Positions 1 to 8,884 of a stretch of DNA of 21,637 nt are shown piece by piece. Both the position numbers and the translations under genes were made by a program. Positions within the stretch are counted from its first letter, which is position 1; each line of letters begins with the position of its first letter. Origin of the DNA: JBOGHU01 sp050742255 (GTDB lineage Bacteria > Actinomycetota > Acidimicrobiia > Acidimicrobiales > CADCSY01); the NCBI GenBank assembly GCA_050742255.1, contig JBOGHU010000117.1, positions 1 through 21,637 of the forward strand. Reading direction: 5' to 3'. The notes beneath the pieces are model-generated. The model was not told the origin of the DNA, made no database searches, and saw nothing but the letters and a program-made list of their open reading frames with translations.

Positions 1-1
1 G

Positions 2-1411
2 GCCGAGGCCGCCGCCCCCTCCCCCGCCCTGCGGGGCCCCGGGCACCGGGCCGAGCTCGACCCCGGCCAGTGGTGGCAGGCGGCGGCGGCGGCCCTGCGC
101 CGGGCCGTGGCGGGGGCCGGTCGGCCCCCCCGCGACTACGCCGGGCTCACCGCCTCGTCGCTGCGCCAGGGCTTCGTGCTCACCGACGGGGCCAACGAGG
201 TGGGCCCCGGGGTGCTCAACAGCGACCGACGGGGGGCCAGCCACCTCGACCGGCTGCGCCGGCAGGTGGGGGCCGGCGCCCTCTACGCCCTCACCGGTCA
301 CTGGCCCGCCCCCGAGCTGACCCTGCCCAAGCTGTTGCACCTGGCCGAGCGCCAGCCCGAGCGGTGGGCGGCGACCAGGCAGGTGCTCTTCGTCCACGAC
401 TGGGCGCTGTGGCGGCTGTGCGGCCGGGGCCGGGCGGCCACCGAGGCGTCCTACGCCTGCGCCGGGCAGCTGGCCGACGTGGCCCGACGGGCCTGGGCCA
501 CCGACCTGCTGGACGAGCTGGGCATCGGCACCGGGCGGCTGGCGCCCTTGGTGGAGGCGGGCACGGTCGTGGGCGCCCTGCAGATCAGCGACCTGGGGCT
601 GCCGGTGGGCCTGCCGGTCGTGGCGGGCGGGGGCGACACCCAGCTGGCGGCCATGGGCGCCGGGGGCCTGGCCGACGGCGTGGTGACGGTGGTGGCCGGC
701 TCCTCCACCCCGGTCCAGGCGGCGGCGGCCCACGTGGTGCGCGACCCCGAGCGCCGGCCGTGGGTCTCCACCCACCTGCGCCCCGACCGCTGGGCGGTGG
801 AGACCAACGCCGGCTACCCGGGGACGATGCTTCGGTGGCTGGGGGACGTCACCGGCACCGGCCCCGCCCAGCTGTGGGAACGGGCCGGCGCCAGCCGCCC
901 CGGCGCCGGCGGGGTCACCGCGGTGGTGGCCTCGCCCTGCTGGAGCGAGGCGGCCTGGGCCACCAAGGCGCCCAACACCGTGGTCGGCCTGCGCCCCACC
1001 ACCACCGACGCCGACCTGGCCCGGGCCTTCGTGGAGGCCCACGCCTTCGCCATCCGGGCCAACCTGGCCGACCTGGAGGCGGCGCTGGGGCGCCCGGCGG
1101 CGGCGGTGGTGGTCACCGGAGGTGCCGCCGCCGAGCCCGCCTTCCCCGCCCTCCTGGCCGAGGTCCTGGGCCGGGACCTCGTTGTCCCCGCCGCCGCCCA
1201 GCCCGCCGCCCTGGCCGGGGCAGCGCTGGTGGCCCGGGCTACAGGATGCCCGGGGGCGGAGCCGGCCGTCGCCACCCGCACCATCCCCGCCGGCGACCCC
1301 GCTCCCTACGCCGACGCCTACCAGCGCTTCCTGGACGCCCACGCCGCCCTGCGGGCCCACCTGCCCGAGGACGACGCCCATGAGGGCGCCGGCGTGAGGG
1401 CACCGGCGTGA
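2..1411 (+). CDS. FGGY-family carbohydrate kinase, 5'-truncated by window edge
   Basis: The frame is open from base 2, so the gene begins outside the window. 469 residues remain and the N-terminal phosphate loop of the FGGY fold is missing. What is visible: the AELDPGQWW stretch typical of FGGY kinases (residues 18-25 of the fragment), a substrate-loop-like SDRRG (74-78), the GGGDTQ motif with the probable catalytic base Asp212, and the C-terminal TGGAAAEP followed by an Ala/Gly-rich stretch that matches the family's second ATP-binding region. Family members phosphorylate sugars or polyols with ATP in the cytoplasm (xylulokinase, gluconokinase, autoinducer-2 kinase types); the substrate cannot be read from sequence. 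The TGA stop overlaps the GTG start of the downstream 2-hydroxyacid dehydrogenase by 4 nt, so the two are co-translated and probably serve one sugar or sugar-acid pathway. A GTG at 107 is an internal codon rather than the start. Confidence 0.85.
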   Translation, partial: AEAAAPSPALRGPGHRAELDPGQWWQAAAAALRRAVAGAGRPPRDYAGLTASSLRQGFVLTDGANEVGPGVLNSDRRGASHLDRLRRQVGAGALYALTGHWPAPELTLPKLLHLAERQPERWAATRQVLFVHDWALWRLCGRGRAATEASYACAGQLADVARRAWATDLLDELGIGTGRLAPLVEAGTVVGALQISDLGLPVGLPVVAGGGDTQLAAMGAGGLADGVVTVVAGSSTPVQAAAAHVVRDPERRPWVSTHLRPDRWAVETNAGYPGTMLRWLGDVTGTGPAQLWERAGASRPGAGGVTAVVASPCWSEAAWATKAPNTVVGLRPTTTDADLARAFVEAHAFAIRANLADLEAALGRPAAAVVVTGGAAAEPAFPALLAEVLGRDLVVPAAAQPAALAGAALVARATGCPGAEPAVATRTIPAGDPAPYADAYQRFLDAHAALRAHLPEDDAHEGAGVRAPA

Positions 1412-2430
1412 GGGCGCTGGTCTCCGCCGAGCTTTCATCCGCCGGCCTCGACCGCCTGGGCAGGCTGGGCTACGAGGTGGCCCGGGCGGGCTGGGGCGCC
1501 ACCCGCCACGCCCTTCGGGCCGACGACCTGGTCGCCGCCGCCGGTGGCGCCCAGCTCCTGGTGGTGGAGGTGGAGACCGTCGACGCCGCCGTGCTCGGGG
1601 CCCTGCCCGACCTCGCCATCGTGGCCTCGGCCCGGGGGGACCCCACCAACGTCGACCTGGACGCCGCCACCACCCGCGGCATCCCGGTGCTGTGCGCCCC
1701 CGCCCGCAACGCCGCCTCCGTGGCCGACTTCACCATGGGGCTGCTCCTCGCCCACTGCCGGTCGATCGCCGCCGGCCAGGCCCACCTGCGGGGCCGGGGG
1801 TGGATGGTGGGCGAGGAGATCCCCTACTTCCACTTCCGCGGCCCCGAGCTGGCCGGGCTCACCCTCGGGGTGGTGGGCTACGGGGCGGTGGGCCGCCAGG
1901 TGGCCCGCCGGGCGCTGCGGGGCTTCGGCATGCGGGTGCTGGCCTGCGACCCCCAGGTCCCCCGACCGGACTGGCCGGTGGAGGCCGCGCCCCTGGACCA
2001 GCTCCTCGCCGCCAGCGACGTGGTGAGCCTGCACTGCTCCCTCACAGCCGACACGCTCGGCCTGATCGGGGCCCCAGAGCTGGACCTGATGAAGCCCACC
2101 GCGGTGCTGGTCAACACCGCCCGGGCGGCGGTGGTCGACGAGGCCGCCCTGGTGGGGGCGCTGGCCCAGGGGCGCATCGCCGGGGCCGCCCTCGACGTCT
2201 TCTGGTCCGAGCCCCTCGCCCCCGACCACCCCCTCCTGGGCCTCGACAACGTCACCCTCACCCCCCATCTGGCCGGCGCCGCCGACGACGTGGTGGCCCA
2301 CCACAGCCAGATGATCGTCGACGACGTGGCCGCCCTGCTGGCTGGCCGCCGCCCCCGCCGCCTGGCCAACCCCGAGGTGTGGCAGGGCGAGGGGTGCGGT
2401 GGTGGGCACGGGGGTACACCACGGCGGTGA
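1408..2430 (+). CDS. D-isomer-specific 2-hydroxyacid dehydrogenase
   Basis: 340-residue NAD(P)-dependent dehydrogenase of the phosphoglycerate dehydrogenase-like family, which interconverts 2-hydroxyacids and 2-oxoacids. The Rossmann motif GYGAVG is at 158-163, and Asp181 (LACDPQ) ends beta-2 as expected for NAD preference. The catalytic triad is present: Arg239 in NTARAA, Glu268 in DVFWSEPL and His287 in TPHLAGA. The usual NxxRG reads NTARA, a mild variant. The C-terminus carries a Gly-rich tail of about 20 residues that looks dispensable. The GTG start lies in a GTGA overlap with the kinase stop, and the stop lies in a GTGA overlap with the small membrane gene. The substrate is unknown; neighbourhood with an FGGY kinase suggests sugar-acid or polyol catabolism (inference). 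It is not serA by context, since no serine genes are nearby. Confidence 0.88.
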   Translation: MRALVSAELSSAGLDRLGRLGYEVARAGWGATRHALRADDLVAAAGGAQLLVVEVETVDAAVLGALPDLAIVASARGDPTNVDLDAATTRGIPVLCAPARNAASVADFTMGLLLAHCRSIAAGQAHLRGRGWMVGEEIPYFHFRGPELAGLTLGVVGYGAVGRQVARRALRGFGMRVLACDPQVPRPDWPVEAAPLDQLLAASDVVSLHCSLTADTLGLIGAPELDLMKPTAVLVNTARAAVVDEAALVGALAQGRIAGAALDVFWSEPLAPDHPLLGLDNVTLTPHLAGAADDVVAHHSQMIVDDVAALLAGRRPRRLANPEVWQGEGCGGGHGGTPRR

Positions 2431-2757
2431 GCGCCCGACAGCCCACCGCCTCCGCACGGGGCTCGCTCCTGGTGGCGGCGGCGTGGATGGTCGGGCTGTC
2501 GGTGGCGTTGTTCTGGCTGCCGGTGCTGGGCCCGGGCATCGCCGGCCTCGTCCTGGAAGGCCGGGACCACGGGGCGGGCCGTCGCCGCCGCCTTCGCCCC
2601 GGCCGTGCTCCTGGCGGTGGCGGTGGGCGCGGTCCTGGCCCTCTTCGACCTCCCGGTGCTCGGGACCCTCGCCGGCATCGGCGTGTTCGTGGCCGTGCTC
2701 GCCGAGGACATCCCCCTGTTCGTGGGGGCGGTGGTCGGCGCCGTCCTGGCCGAGTGA
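2427..2757 (+). pseudogene. Small multi-TM membrane protein, apparent +1 frameshift
   Basis: Starting from GTG at 2427 (GTGA overlap with the dehydrogenase stop), one frame gives a good membrane sequence for 42 residues, ending GPGIAGLV at 2552. After that the frame turns into Arg/Gly/Pro-rich noise. The next frame, from TGG at 2554, continues hydrophobically (WKAGTTGRAV, then two or three more transmembrane stretches such as AVLLAVAVGAVLAL) to TGA at 2755-2757. Skipping one base at about 2553 would give a single protein of roughly 109 residues with four hydrophobic segments. So this is a frameshifted gene, a sequencing error, or much less likely a programmed +1 shift. I do not recognise a named family. 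It is the third gene of the kinase/dehydrogenase operon. Confidence 0.6.
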
Positions 2758-2841
2758 GGCGGAGCCCGGTTTGGGCGCGGTCAGCCGGCCATGACGGTGC
2801 CCAGCGCCCACGAACGGCGCAACGGCCGTGCTCCGCACCCC

Positions 2842-2847
2842 TAGTCT
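2842..2847 (+). promoter_or_regulatory. -10 box TAGTCT of a likely leaderless promoter
   Basis: TAGTCT fits TANNNT and sits exactly 6 nt before the ATG at 2854, with no Shine-Dalgarno sequence in between. This is the layout of leaderless actinobacterial transcripts. The same TAGTCT-N6-start arrangement precedes dapD on the other strand. No clear -35 element is visible. Confidence 0.55.
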
Positions 2848-2853
2848 GGTCCC

Positions 2854-3759
2854 ATGACCACGGGCACGGCGGGGGTGCGCCCCGCCTGGGTGAGCGACGA
2901 GCTGTTCCCATTCCAGAGCCGCTTCGTCGACGTCGACGGCAACAGCATCCACTACGTGGACGAGGGCGTGGGGCCGGTGCTGCTCATGCTCCACGGCAAC
3001 CCCACGTGGTCCTTCCTATACCGGGACCTGGTGGCCGGCCTGCGGGACCGGTCCCGCTGCATCGCCCTCGACTACCCGGGCTTCGGCCTCTCCCACCCCC
3101 GCCCCGGGTACGGCTTCGGCGCCGCCGAGCACTCCTCGGTCGTCGAGGCCTTCGTGGCCCACCTCGACCTGTCCGAGGTGACCCTCATGGTCCACGACTG
3201 GGGCGGCCCCATCGGGCTGGGCGCGGCGGGACGGGCACCGGAGCGCTACCGGGCCCTGGTCATCGCCAACACCTGGGCCTGGCCGGTGTCCGGCAACCGC
3301 CGCCACCAGTGGTTCTCCACCGTCATGGGCGGGCCGGTCGGCCGGTTCCTCATCGGCGAGGCCAACGCCTTCGTGAACGTCCTCGTGCCCGGCGGCCACC
3401 GGCGGCGCCGGCTCACCGCCGCCGAGCGGGCCCACTACCGGGGCCCCTTCACCGAGAAGGAGGCCAGGGAGCCCATGGCCGTCCTGCCCAGGGAGATCGT
3501 GGCCGCCTCGGGGTTCCTGAGCCAGGTCGAGGCCAACCTCGCACGCCTGGCCGACCGACCGACCCTCATCACCTGGGCCGACAGGGACCGAGCGTTCCGC
3601 CAGGACGAGAAGCGCCGGTTCGAGTCGCTCTTCCCCCACCACACCACCGTCGACCTCCGGGCCGCGGGCCACTTCGTCCCCGACGACGCCGGCGACCAGC
3701 TGGTGCTGGTGATCCGCTCGTGGTGGGAGGAGCTGGCGGATGAGGGCGCCGGGTCCTGA
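2854..3759 (+). CDS. Haloalkane dehalogenase-like alpha/beta hydrolase
   Basis: 301 residues of alpha/beta-hydrolase fold with haloalkane dehalogenase signatures. HGNPTWS (47-53) supplies the halide-binding Asn49. VHDWGG (113-118) is the nucleophile elbow with Asp115 in place of the usual Ser, followed by halide-binding Trp116. His273 in AAGHFVPDD is the general base. Asn139 (VIANTW) sits where the HLD-II acid would be, while WADRD (241-245) offers Asp243 after the late strand, so the triad looks like the HLD-I/III arrangement Asp-His-Asp. Haloalkane dehalogenases hydrolyse carbon-halogen bonds to alcohol and halide in the cytoplasm. Asp-nucleophile relatives include fluoroacetate dehalogenases and epoxide hydrolases, but Asn49 and Trp116 favour HLD. 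The gene stands alone behind its own TAGTCT box and meets the aldehyde dehydrogenase tail to tail with a 17-nt gap. Confidence 0.8.
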   Translation: MTTGTAGVRPAWVSDELFPFQSRFVDVDGNSIHYVDEGVGPVLLMLHGNPTWSFLYRDLVAGLRDRSRCIALDYPGFGLSHPRPGYGFGAAEHSSVVEAFVAHLDLSEVTLMVHDWGGPIGLGAAGRAPERYRALVIANTWAWPVSGNRRHQWFSTVMGGPVGRFLIGEANAFVNVLVPGGHRRRRLTAAERAHYRGPFTEKEAREPMAVLPREIVAASGFLSQVEANLARLADRPTLITWADRDRAFRQDEKRRFESLFPHHTTVDLRAAGHFVPDDAGDQLVLVIRSWWEELADEGAGS

Positions 3760-3776
3760 GCCTGGCCCAAGACCCT

Positions 3777-5201
3777 TCAGGCCTGGATCCACTTCAGCTC
3801 CAGGTACTCCTCCAGGCCCGGGCGGCCCAGCTCCCGGCCGTTGCCCGACTGCCGGTAGCCCCCGAACGGCGCCTCGGGGGTGAACGGGCTGCCGTTGAGC
3901 AGCACGTGGCCGGTGCGCAGCCGGCGGGCCACCTGCCGGGCCCGCTCCAGCTCGGCCGACCAGACCCCTCCCGAGAGACCGTAGACGGTGCCGTTGGCGA
4001 TCTCGACGGCCTGGTCCTCGCCGTCGTAGGGGAGGATGGACAGCACCGGCCCGAAGATCTCCTGCTGGGCGACGGTCATCGCCGGCGCCACCCCTGAGAA
4101 CACCGTGGGGCGCACGAACCACCCCCGCTCCAGGCCCGGCGGCGGCTCGGTGCCGCCGGTCAGGAGCCGAGCCCCCTCGTCGACCCCGGCCCGGACCAAG
4201 CCCCGCACCCGCTGCCGCTGGGTGGCCGATACCAGCGGACCGAGCGTGGTGCCGGGGGCGAAGGGGTCCCCCGGCACGTAGGACGACGCCGCCCTCACCG
4301 CCGCCTCCTCGGCCTCCCCCAGCGCCGGGCGGGGCACCAGCAGGCGGGTCTGGGCCGAGCAGGCCTGGCCGCAGTTGGCGTAGGCCGAAGCCACCACGCC
4401 GGGCACGGCCCGGCCCAGGTCGGCGTCGTCGAGGACCACGGCAGCGGACTTGCCGCCCAGCTCCAGGGTCACCCGCTTGACCGTGGCGGCGGCCAGCTCC
4501 GAGGCCCGGCGCCCGGCCCGGGTGGAGCCCGTGAGCGACACCATGTCCACCTCGGGATGGGAGGCCAGCGCCTCGCCCACCACCGGTCCGGTGCCGGTGA
4601 CGAGGTTGAGCACGCCGGGCGGCAGCCCCACCTCCTCGGCCACCTCGGCCAGGACGAAGGCGTTCAGCGGGGTCACCTCGCTGGGCTTGAGCACCACGGT
4701 GCAGCCGGCGGCCAGGGCCGGCGCCACCTTGGCCGCCACCTGGTACAGCGGGTAGTTCCAGGGGGTGATGGCGGCGACCACCCCGACCGGCTCCCGCACC
4801 AGGCACGACTCCCCCGCCGGCTCCTCGAAGGGGAACGACGCCGCCACCTCGACCATGGAGCGCAGGGCGGCGAGGGCCAGGCCCACCTGCACCGGGCCGC
4901 ACTGGGGGAGCGGCATGCCCAGCTCCCGGGCCAGCAGGTCGGCCAGCCCGTCGGTGCGGGCCTCGATCCCGTCGGCCAGGGCGGCCACCAGCCGGGCCCG
5001 CTCGCCCACCGGGACCTCCGACCAGGGGGCGAAGGCCAGCCGGGCCGCCCGTACCGCCCGGTCCACGTCGGCGGGGGTGGCGTCGGGGACGGTGGCCAGC
5101 TGCGACTCGGTGGTGGGGTCCACCACCGCGATGGTGCCGGTGCCCGCCGGGGTGACCCAGTCCCCGCCCACGTAGAGGCGGTGCCGCGCCGCCACCCTCA
5201 C
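3777..5201 (-). CDS. NAD(P)-dependent aldehyde dehydrogenase
   Basis: 474 residues, normal length for the ALDH superfamily, oxidising an aldehyde to a carboxylate in the cytoplasm. Hallmarks: Asn149 in TPWNYP, Lys172 in LKPSE, the general base Glu247 in LELGGKS, the nucleophile Cys281 in GQACSAQTR, and the cofactor-binding Glu381 in EIFGPV. The C-terminal PFGGYRQSGNGRELG is typical. The start is the GTG at 5201, which overlaps the dapE stop in a GTGA; an in-frame GTG two codons later is possible. It is the third gene of dapD-dapE-ALDH. Its substrate is unknown; the position suggests either a link to lysine/DAP metabolism or simple hitch-hiking. Nothing in the sequence singles out a named subfamily. 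Confidence 0.88.
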   Translation of the reverse strand: MRVAARHRLYVGGDWVTPAGTGTIAVVDPTTESQLATVPDATPADVDRAVRAARLAFAPWSEVPVGERARLVAALADGIEARTDGLADLLARELGMPLPQCGPVQVGLALAALRSMVEVAASFPFEEPAGESCLVREPVGVVAAITPWNYPLYQVAAKVAPALAAGCTVVLKPSEVTPLNAFVLAEVAEEVGLPPGVLNLVTGTGPVVGEALASHPEVDMVSLTGSTRAGRRASELAAATVKRVTLELGGKSAAVVLDDADLGRAVPGVVASAYANCGQACSAQTRLLVPRPALGEAEEAAVRAASSYVPGDPFAPGTTLGPLVSATQRQRVRGLVRAGVDEGARLLTGGTEPPPGLERGWFVRPTVFSGVAPAMTVAQQEIFGPVLSILPYDGEDQAVEIANGTVYGLSGGVWSAELERARQVARRLRTGHVLLNGSPFTPEAPFGGYRQSGNGRELGRPGLEEYLELKWIQA

Positions 5202-6270
5202 CAGCTCGGCCCGGTACCCCGCCGGAGCAGGTCGGACAGCACCGCCAGGGTGGCCTCCATGGGCCCCCGCTCGGCCCGCTCCCCGGCGGTGTGGGCCAGG
5301 TCGGGGTCGCCCGGGCCGAGGTTGCAGGCAGGGACCCCGGCGGCGGCGAAGCGGGCCACGTCGGTCCAGCCCAGCTTGGCCCGCACCTCCAGGCGGTGAC
5401 GCTCCACCAGGGGCCGCAGCAGGGCGTGGTCGAGGCCGGGGGCGGCACCGGGGGCCACGTCGACCAGCTCGGCCGTGTCGCCGTCGCCCAGGGCGGGGGC
5501 CAGCACGTCCCGCAGGCGGGCCTCGGCCTGCTCGGGCGTGCGGTCGGGGGCGAAGCGGTGGTTCACCAGCAGGCTGGCCCGGTCGGGCACCACGTTGCCG
5601 GCCACCCCCCCCTCCACCCCCACCGCCTGGAGCGCCTCGGAGTACTCGCACCCGGCCAGCACCGGGCGGCGGCCCCGGTAGCCGTCCAGGAGGCCCAGGA
5701 GGGGGCCCAGGCGGTGCACGGCGTTGACCCCCAGCCACGGGCGCGAGGTGTGGGCCCGGGCTCCGGCCAGGGTGACCCGCAGGCGCATGGTCCCCTGGCA
5801 CCCCGCCTCCACCGCCCCCCGAGTGGGCTCGCCCAGGATGGCCGCGTCCCCCCCCACCAGGTCGGGTCGGTCCCGGAACAGGTGGCCCAGCCCGTTGTGG
5901 GCCGCCTCCACCTCCTCGCAGGCGTAGAAGACGTAGGTCACGTCGACGGCGGGATCGGCCACCGTGCGGGCCAGCTCCAGGAAGACCGCCAGCCCCGCCT
6001 TCATGTCCGACGCCCCCAGGCCCCACACCGTGTCGCCCTCCACCCGGGCCGCCTGGTTGCCGTCGGGCGGAACGGTGTCGATGTGGGCGGCCAGGATCAG
6101 GCGGTGCCGCCGGCCCAGGTCGGTGCGGGCCACCACGTTGTCGCCGTGGCGGTCCACGGCCAGCCATCCCACGCCGGCCAGCACCCCCTCGAGGTGGTCG
6201 GCGAGGGGGCCCTCGTGGTGGCTCACCGAGGGGATGTCGACCAGCTCGGCGGTGAGGGCCACCAGGTCTC

Positions 6271-6274
<4 letters not shown>
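5198..6274 (-). CDS. dapE: Succinyl-diaminopimelate desuccinylase
   Basis: 358-residue M20 family di-zinc amidohydrolase. It removes succinate from N-succinyl-LL-diaminopimelate to give LL-DAP. Metal ligands are readable: His64 and Asp66 in AHIDTVPP (Asp66 also positions the base), bridging Asp90 in GASDMKAG, catalytic Glu120 and metal-binding Glu121 in ACEEVEA, a further acidic ligand at Glu149 (LGEPT), and His328 near the C-terminus (DLAHTAGE). The dimerisation lid domain is present around 160-270 (GCQGTMRL, AHTSRPWLGVNA). The GTG start overlaps the dapD stop in a GTGA and its own stop overlaps the ALDH start in the same way, so the three are translationally coupled. ArgE and other M20 peptidases are alternatives by fold, but adjacency to dapD makes DapE the best call. 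Confidence 0.92.
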
Positions 6275-7098
<824 letters not shown>

Positions 7099-7104
7099 GC
7101 CGGC

Positions 7105-7110
7105 AGACTA
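7105..7110 (-). promoter_or_regulatory. -10 box TAGTCT of the dapD leaderless promoter
   Basis: On the minus strand TAGTCT is followed by 6 nt (GCCGGC) and then the dapD GTG. This is identical in hexamer and spacing to the box before the hydrolase at 2854. The expected -35 area lies over the TTAGGG/CCCTAA palindrome at 7125-7138, where no TTGAC-like hexamer is seen. Confidence 0.55.
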
Positions 7111-7111
7111 T

Positions 7112-7138
7112 CGGAGCCTCCGTGTTAGGGTTCCCTAA
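7112..7138. promoter_or_regulatory. Two short palindromes between divergent promoters
   Basis: CGGAG-C-CTCCG (7112-7122) and TTAGGG-TT-CCCTAA (7125-7138) stand side by side between the divergent dapD and lipoprotein starts. The second overlaps a possible lipoprotein -10 (TAGGGT, 7126-7131) and the dapD -35 region. Its half-sites resemble TTAGG...CCTAA of DtxR-family metal regulators, but the spacer is shorter than in known boxes. An operator role is inferred. Confidence 0.4.
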
Positions 7139-7149
7139 TCACCCCGACC

Positions 7150-7156
7150 AAGGAGG
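7150..7156 (+). promoter_or_regulatory. Strong ribosome binding site AAGGAGG
   Basis: A near-perfect anti-Shine-Dalgarno match, 8 nt before the ATG at 7165. It fixes the lipoprotein start and contrasts with the leaderless start of the divergent dapD. Confidence 0.8.
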
Positions 7157-7164
7157 CTTGCCCG

Positions 7165-7744
<580 letters not shown>

Positions 7745-7758
<14 letters not shown>

Positions 7759-8884
7759 CCCCCAGCCGGGCCGCCACCAGCTCCAGCCGGTCGTCGGGCT
7801 GGACCACGGCCAGGCGCACGTGGCCGACCGCCTGGTCGCCGAAGAACTCGCCCGGAGTGACCAGGCAGCCGGCGTCGGCGGCCAGGCGTCGGGCGAAGGC
7901 CCAGGCGTCGCCGCCGGGGGCGGGGACCCACAGGTAGAAGCCCCCCCCGGGCAGGGGGACGTCGATGCCGAAGGCGTCGGCCAGCAGGCGGCGGGCCCGC
8001 TCGAGGCGCCGGCGGTAACGGCGGGCCTGGGCCTCGACGTGGGCGTCGTCGTCGAGGGCCAGGGCGGCGGCGTGCTGGACCGGCCCGGGGACCATGAAGC
8101 CGGCGTGCTTGCGCACCTCGGCCAGGTAGTCCACCAGGGCGGCGTCCCCGGTGTAGAAGCCGGCCCGCAGCCCGGCCAGGTTGGACCGCTTGGACAGCGA
8201 GTGGAGGGCCAGCACGCCCTCGGCGCCCGACTGCAGGGCGCTGCGGCGGGGGCCGTCCCAGGTGAGCTCCACGTAGCACTCGTCGGAGAGCACCAGCACC
8301 CCGTGGTCCCGGCCCCACCCCACCACCGCCGCCAGGTCGTCGAGGCCCCCGGCCGGGTTCCCGGGGGTGTTGGACCACAGGCAGAGGGCCCGCCCGGCAT
8401 CGGCGGGGTCGATGGCCGAAGGGTCGAGCCGCCAGCACCCGTCGAGGGGGACGGGCACGGCCCGGCAGCCGGCCAGGGCCGCGCCCATGGCGTAGCTGGG
8501 GTAGCTGGTGGCGGGGTACAGCACCGTGTCCCGCCCCGGGGTCCGCAGGCGCAGCCAGTGGGGCAGCCCCACCACCAGCTCCTTGGTGCCCACGCAGGCC
8601 GCCACCTGCAGGGGCGGCACCTCGACGCCCAGGCGGCGGGCCAGCCACCCCGCCGCCGCCTCCCGGAACCGGGCGCTGCCCACCGAGGGCGGGTAGCCGG
8701 CCTCCGCCCCCGAGACGGCCAGGGCGACGCGCACTGCCGGCGGCGGGGGGTCGTGGGGGGCGCCCACCGACAGGTCGACCACGCCCCCGTCGTGGGCGGC
8801 GGCGGCGGCGGCCAGGGGGGCCAGACGGTCGTAGGGGTAGGTGGGCGGGATGAACCCTGGTGTGCTCTGGGGGGGGCCGGTCAC
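7745..8884 (-). CDS. dapC: Succinyldiaminopimelate transaminase (class I/II PLP aminotransferase)
   Basis: 379-residue fold-type I aminotransferase. The PLP lysine is Lys232 in SLSKRSN, the pyridine-nitrogen Asp is Asp201 in SDECYVEL with Tyr204, and Asn172 is in SNTPGNP; Arg240 (GLRAG) is a further phosphate or substrate contact. SLSKRSN with AGLRAGF is characteristic of actinobacterial DapC. It would convert N-succinyl-2-amino-6-ketopimelate with glutamate to N-succinyl-LL-DAP. It is the fourth late-DAP enzyme in the window, filling the step between DapD and DapE. The GTG start overlaps the hflX stop in a GTGA; the C-terminus overlaps the lipoprotein gene tail to tail. Related aspartate or aromatic aminotransferases share the fold, so the specific call leans on context. 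Confidence 0.85.

Noticed and set aside
2764..2776. GCCC-GGTTT-GGGC hairpin after the small membrane gene
   Set aside because: A 4-bp stem without a U-tract is too weak to call a terminator.
1435..2994. Long minus-strand open frame opposite the dehydrogenase
   Set aside because: It is a His/Gly/Pro-rich antisense shadow produced by the GC-biased third codon positions; no domain is recognisable.
3751..3775. GGGTC/GACCC inverted repeat between the convergent hydrolase and ALDH genes as a bidirectional terminator
   Set aside because: The stem is only 5 bp with a 15-nt loop and no U-tract on either strand; such repeats are expected by chance at this GC content.
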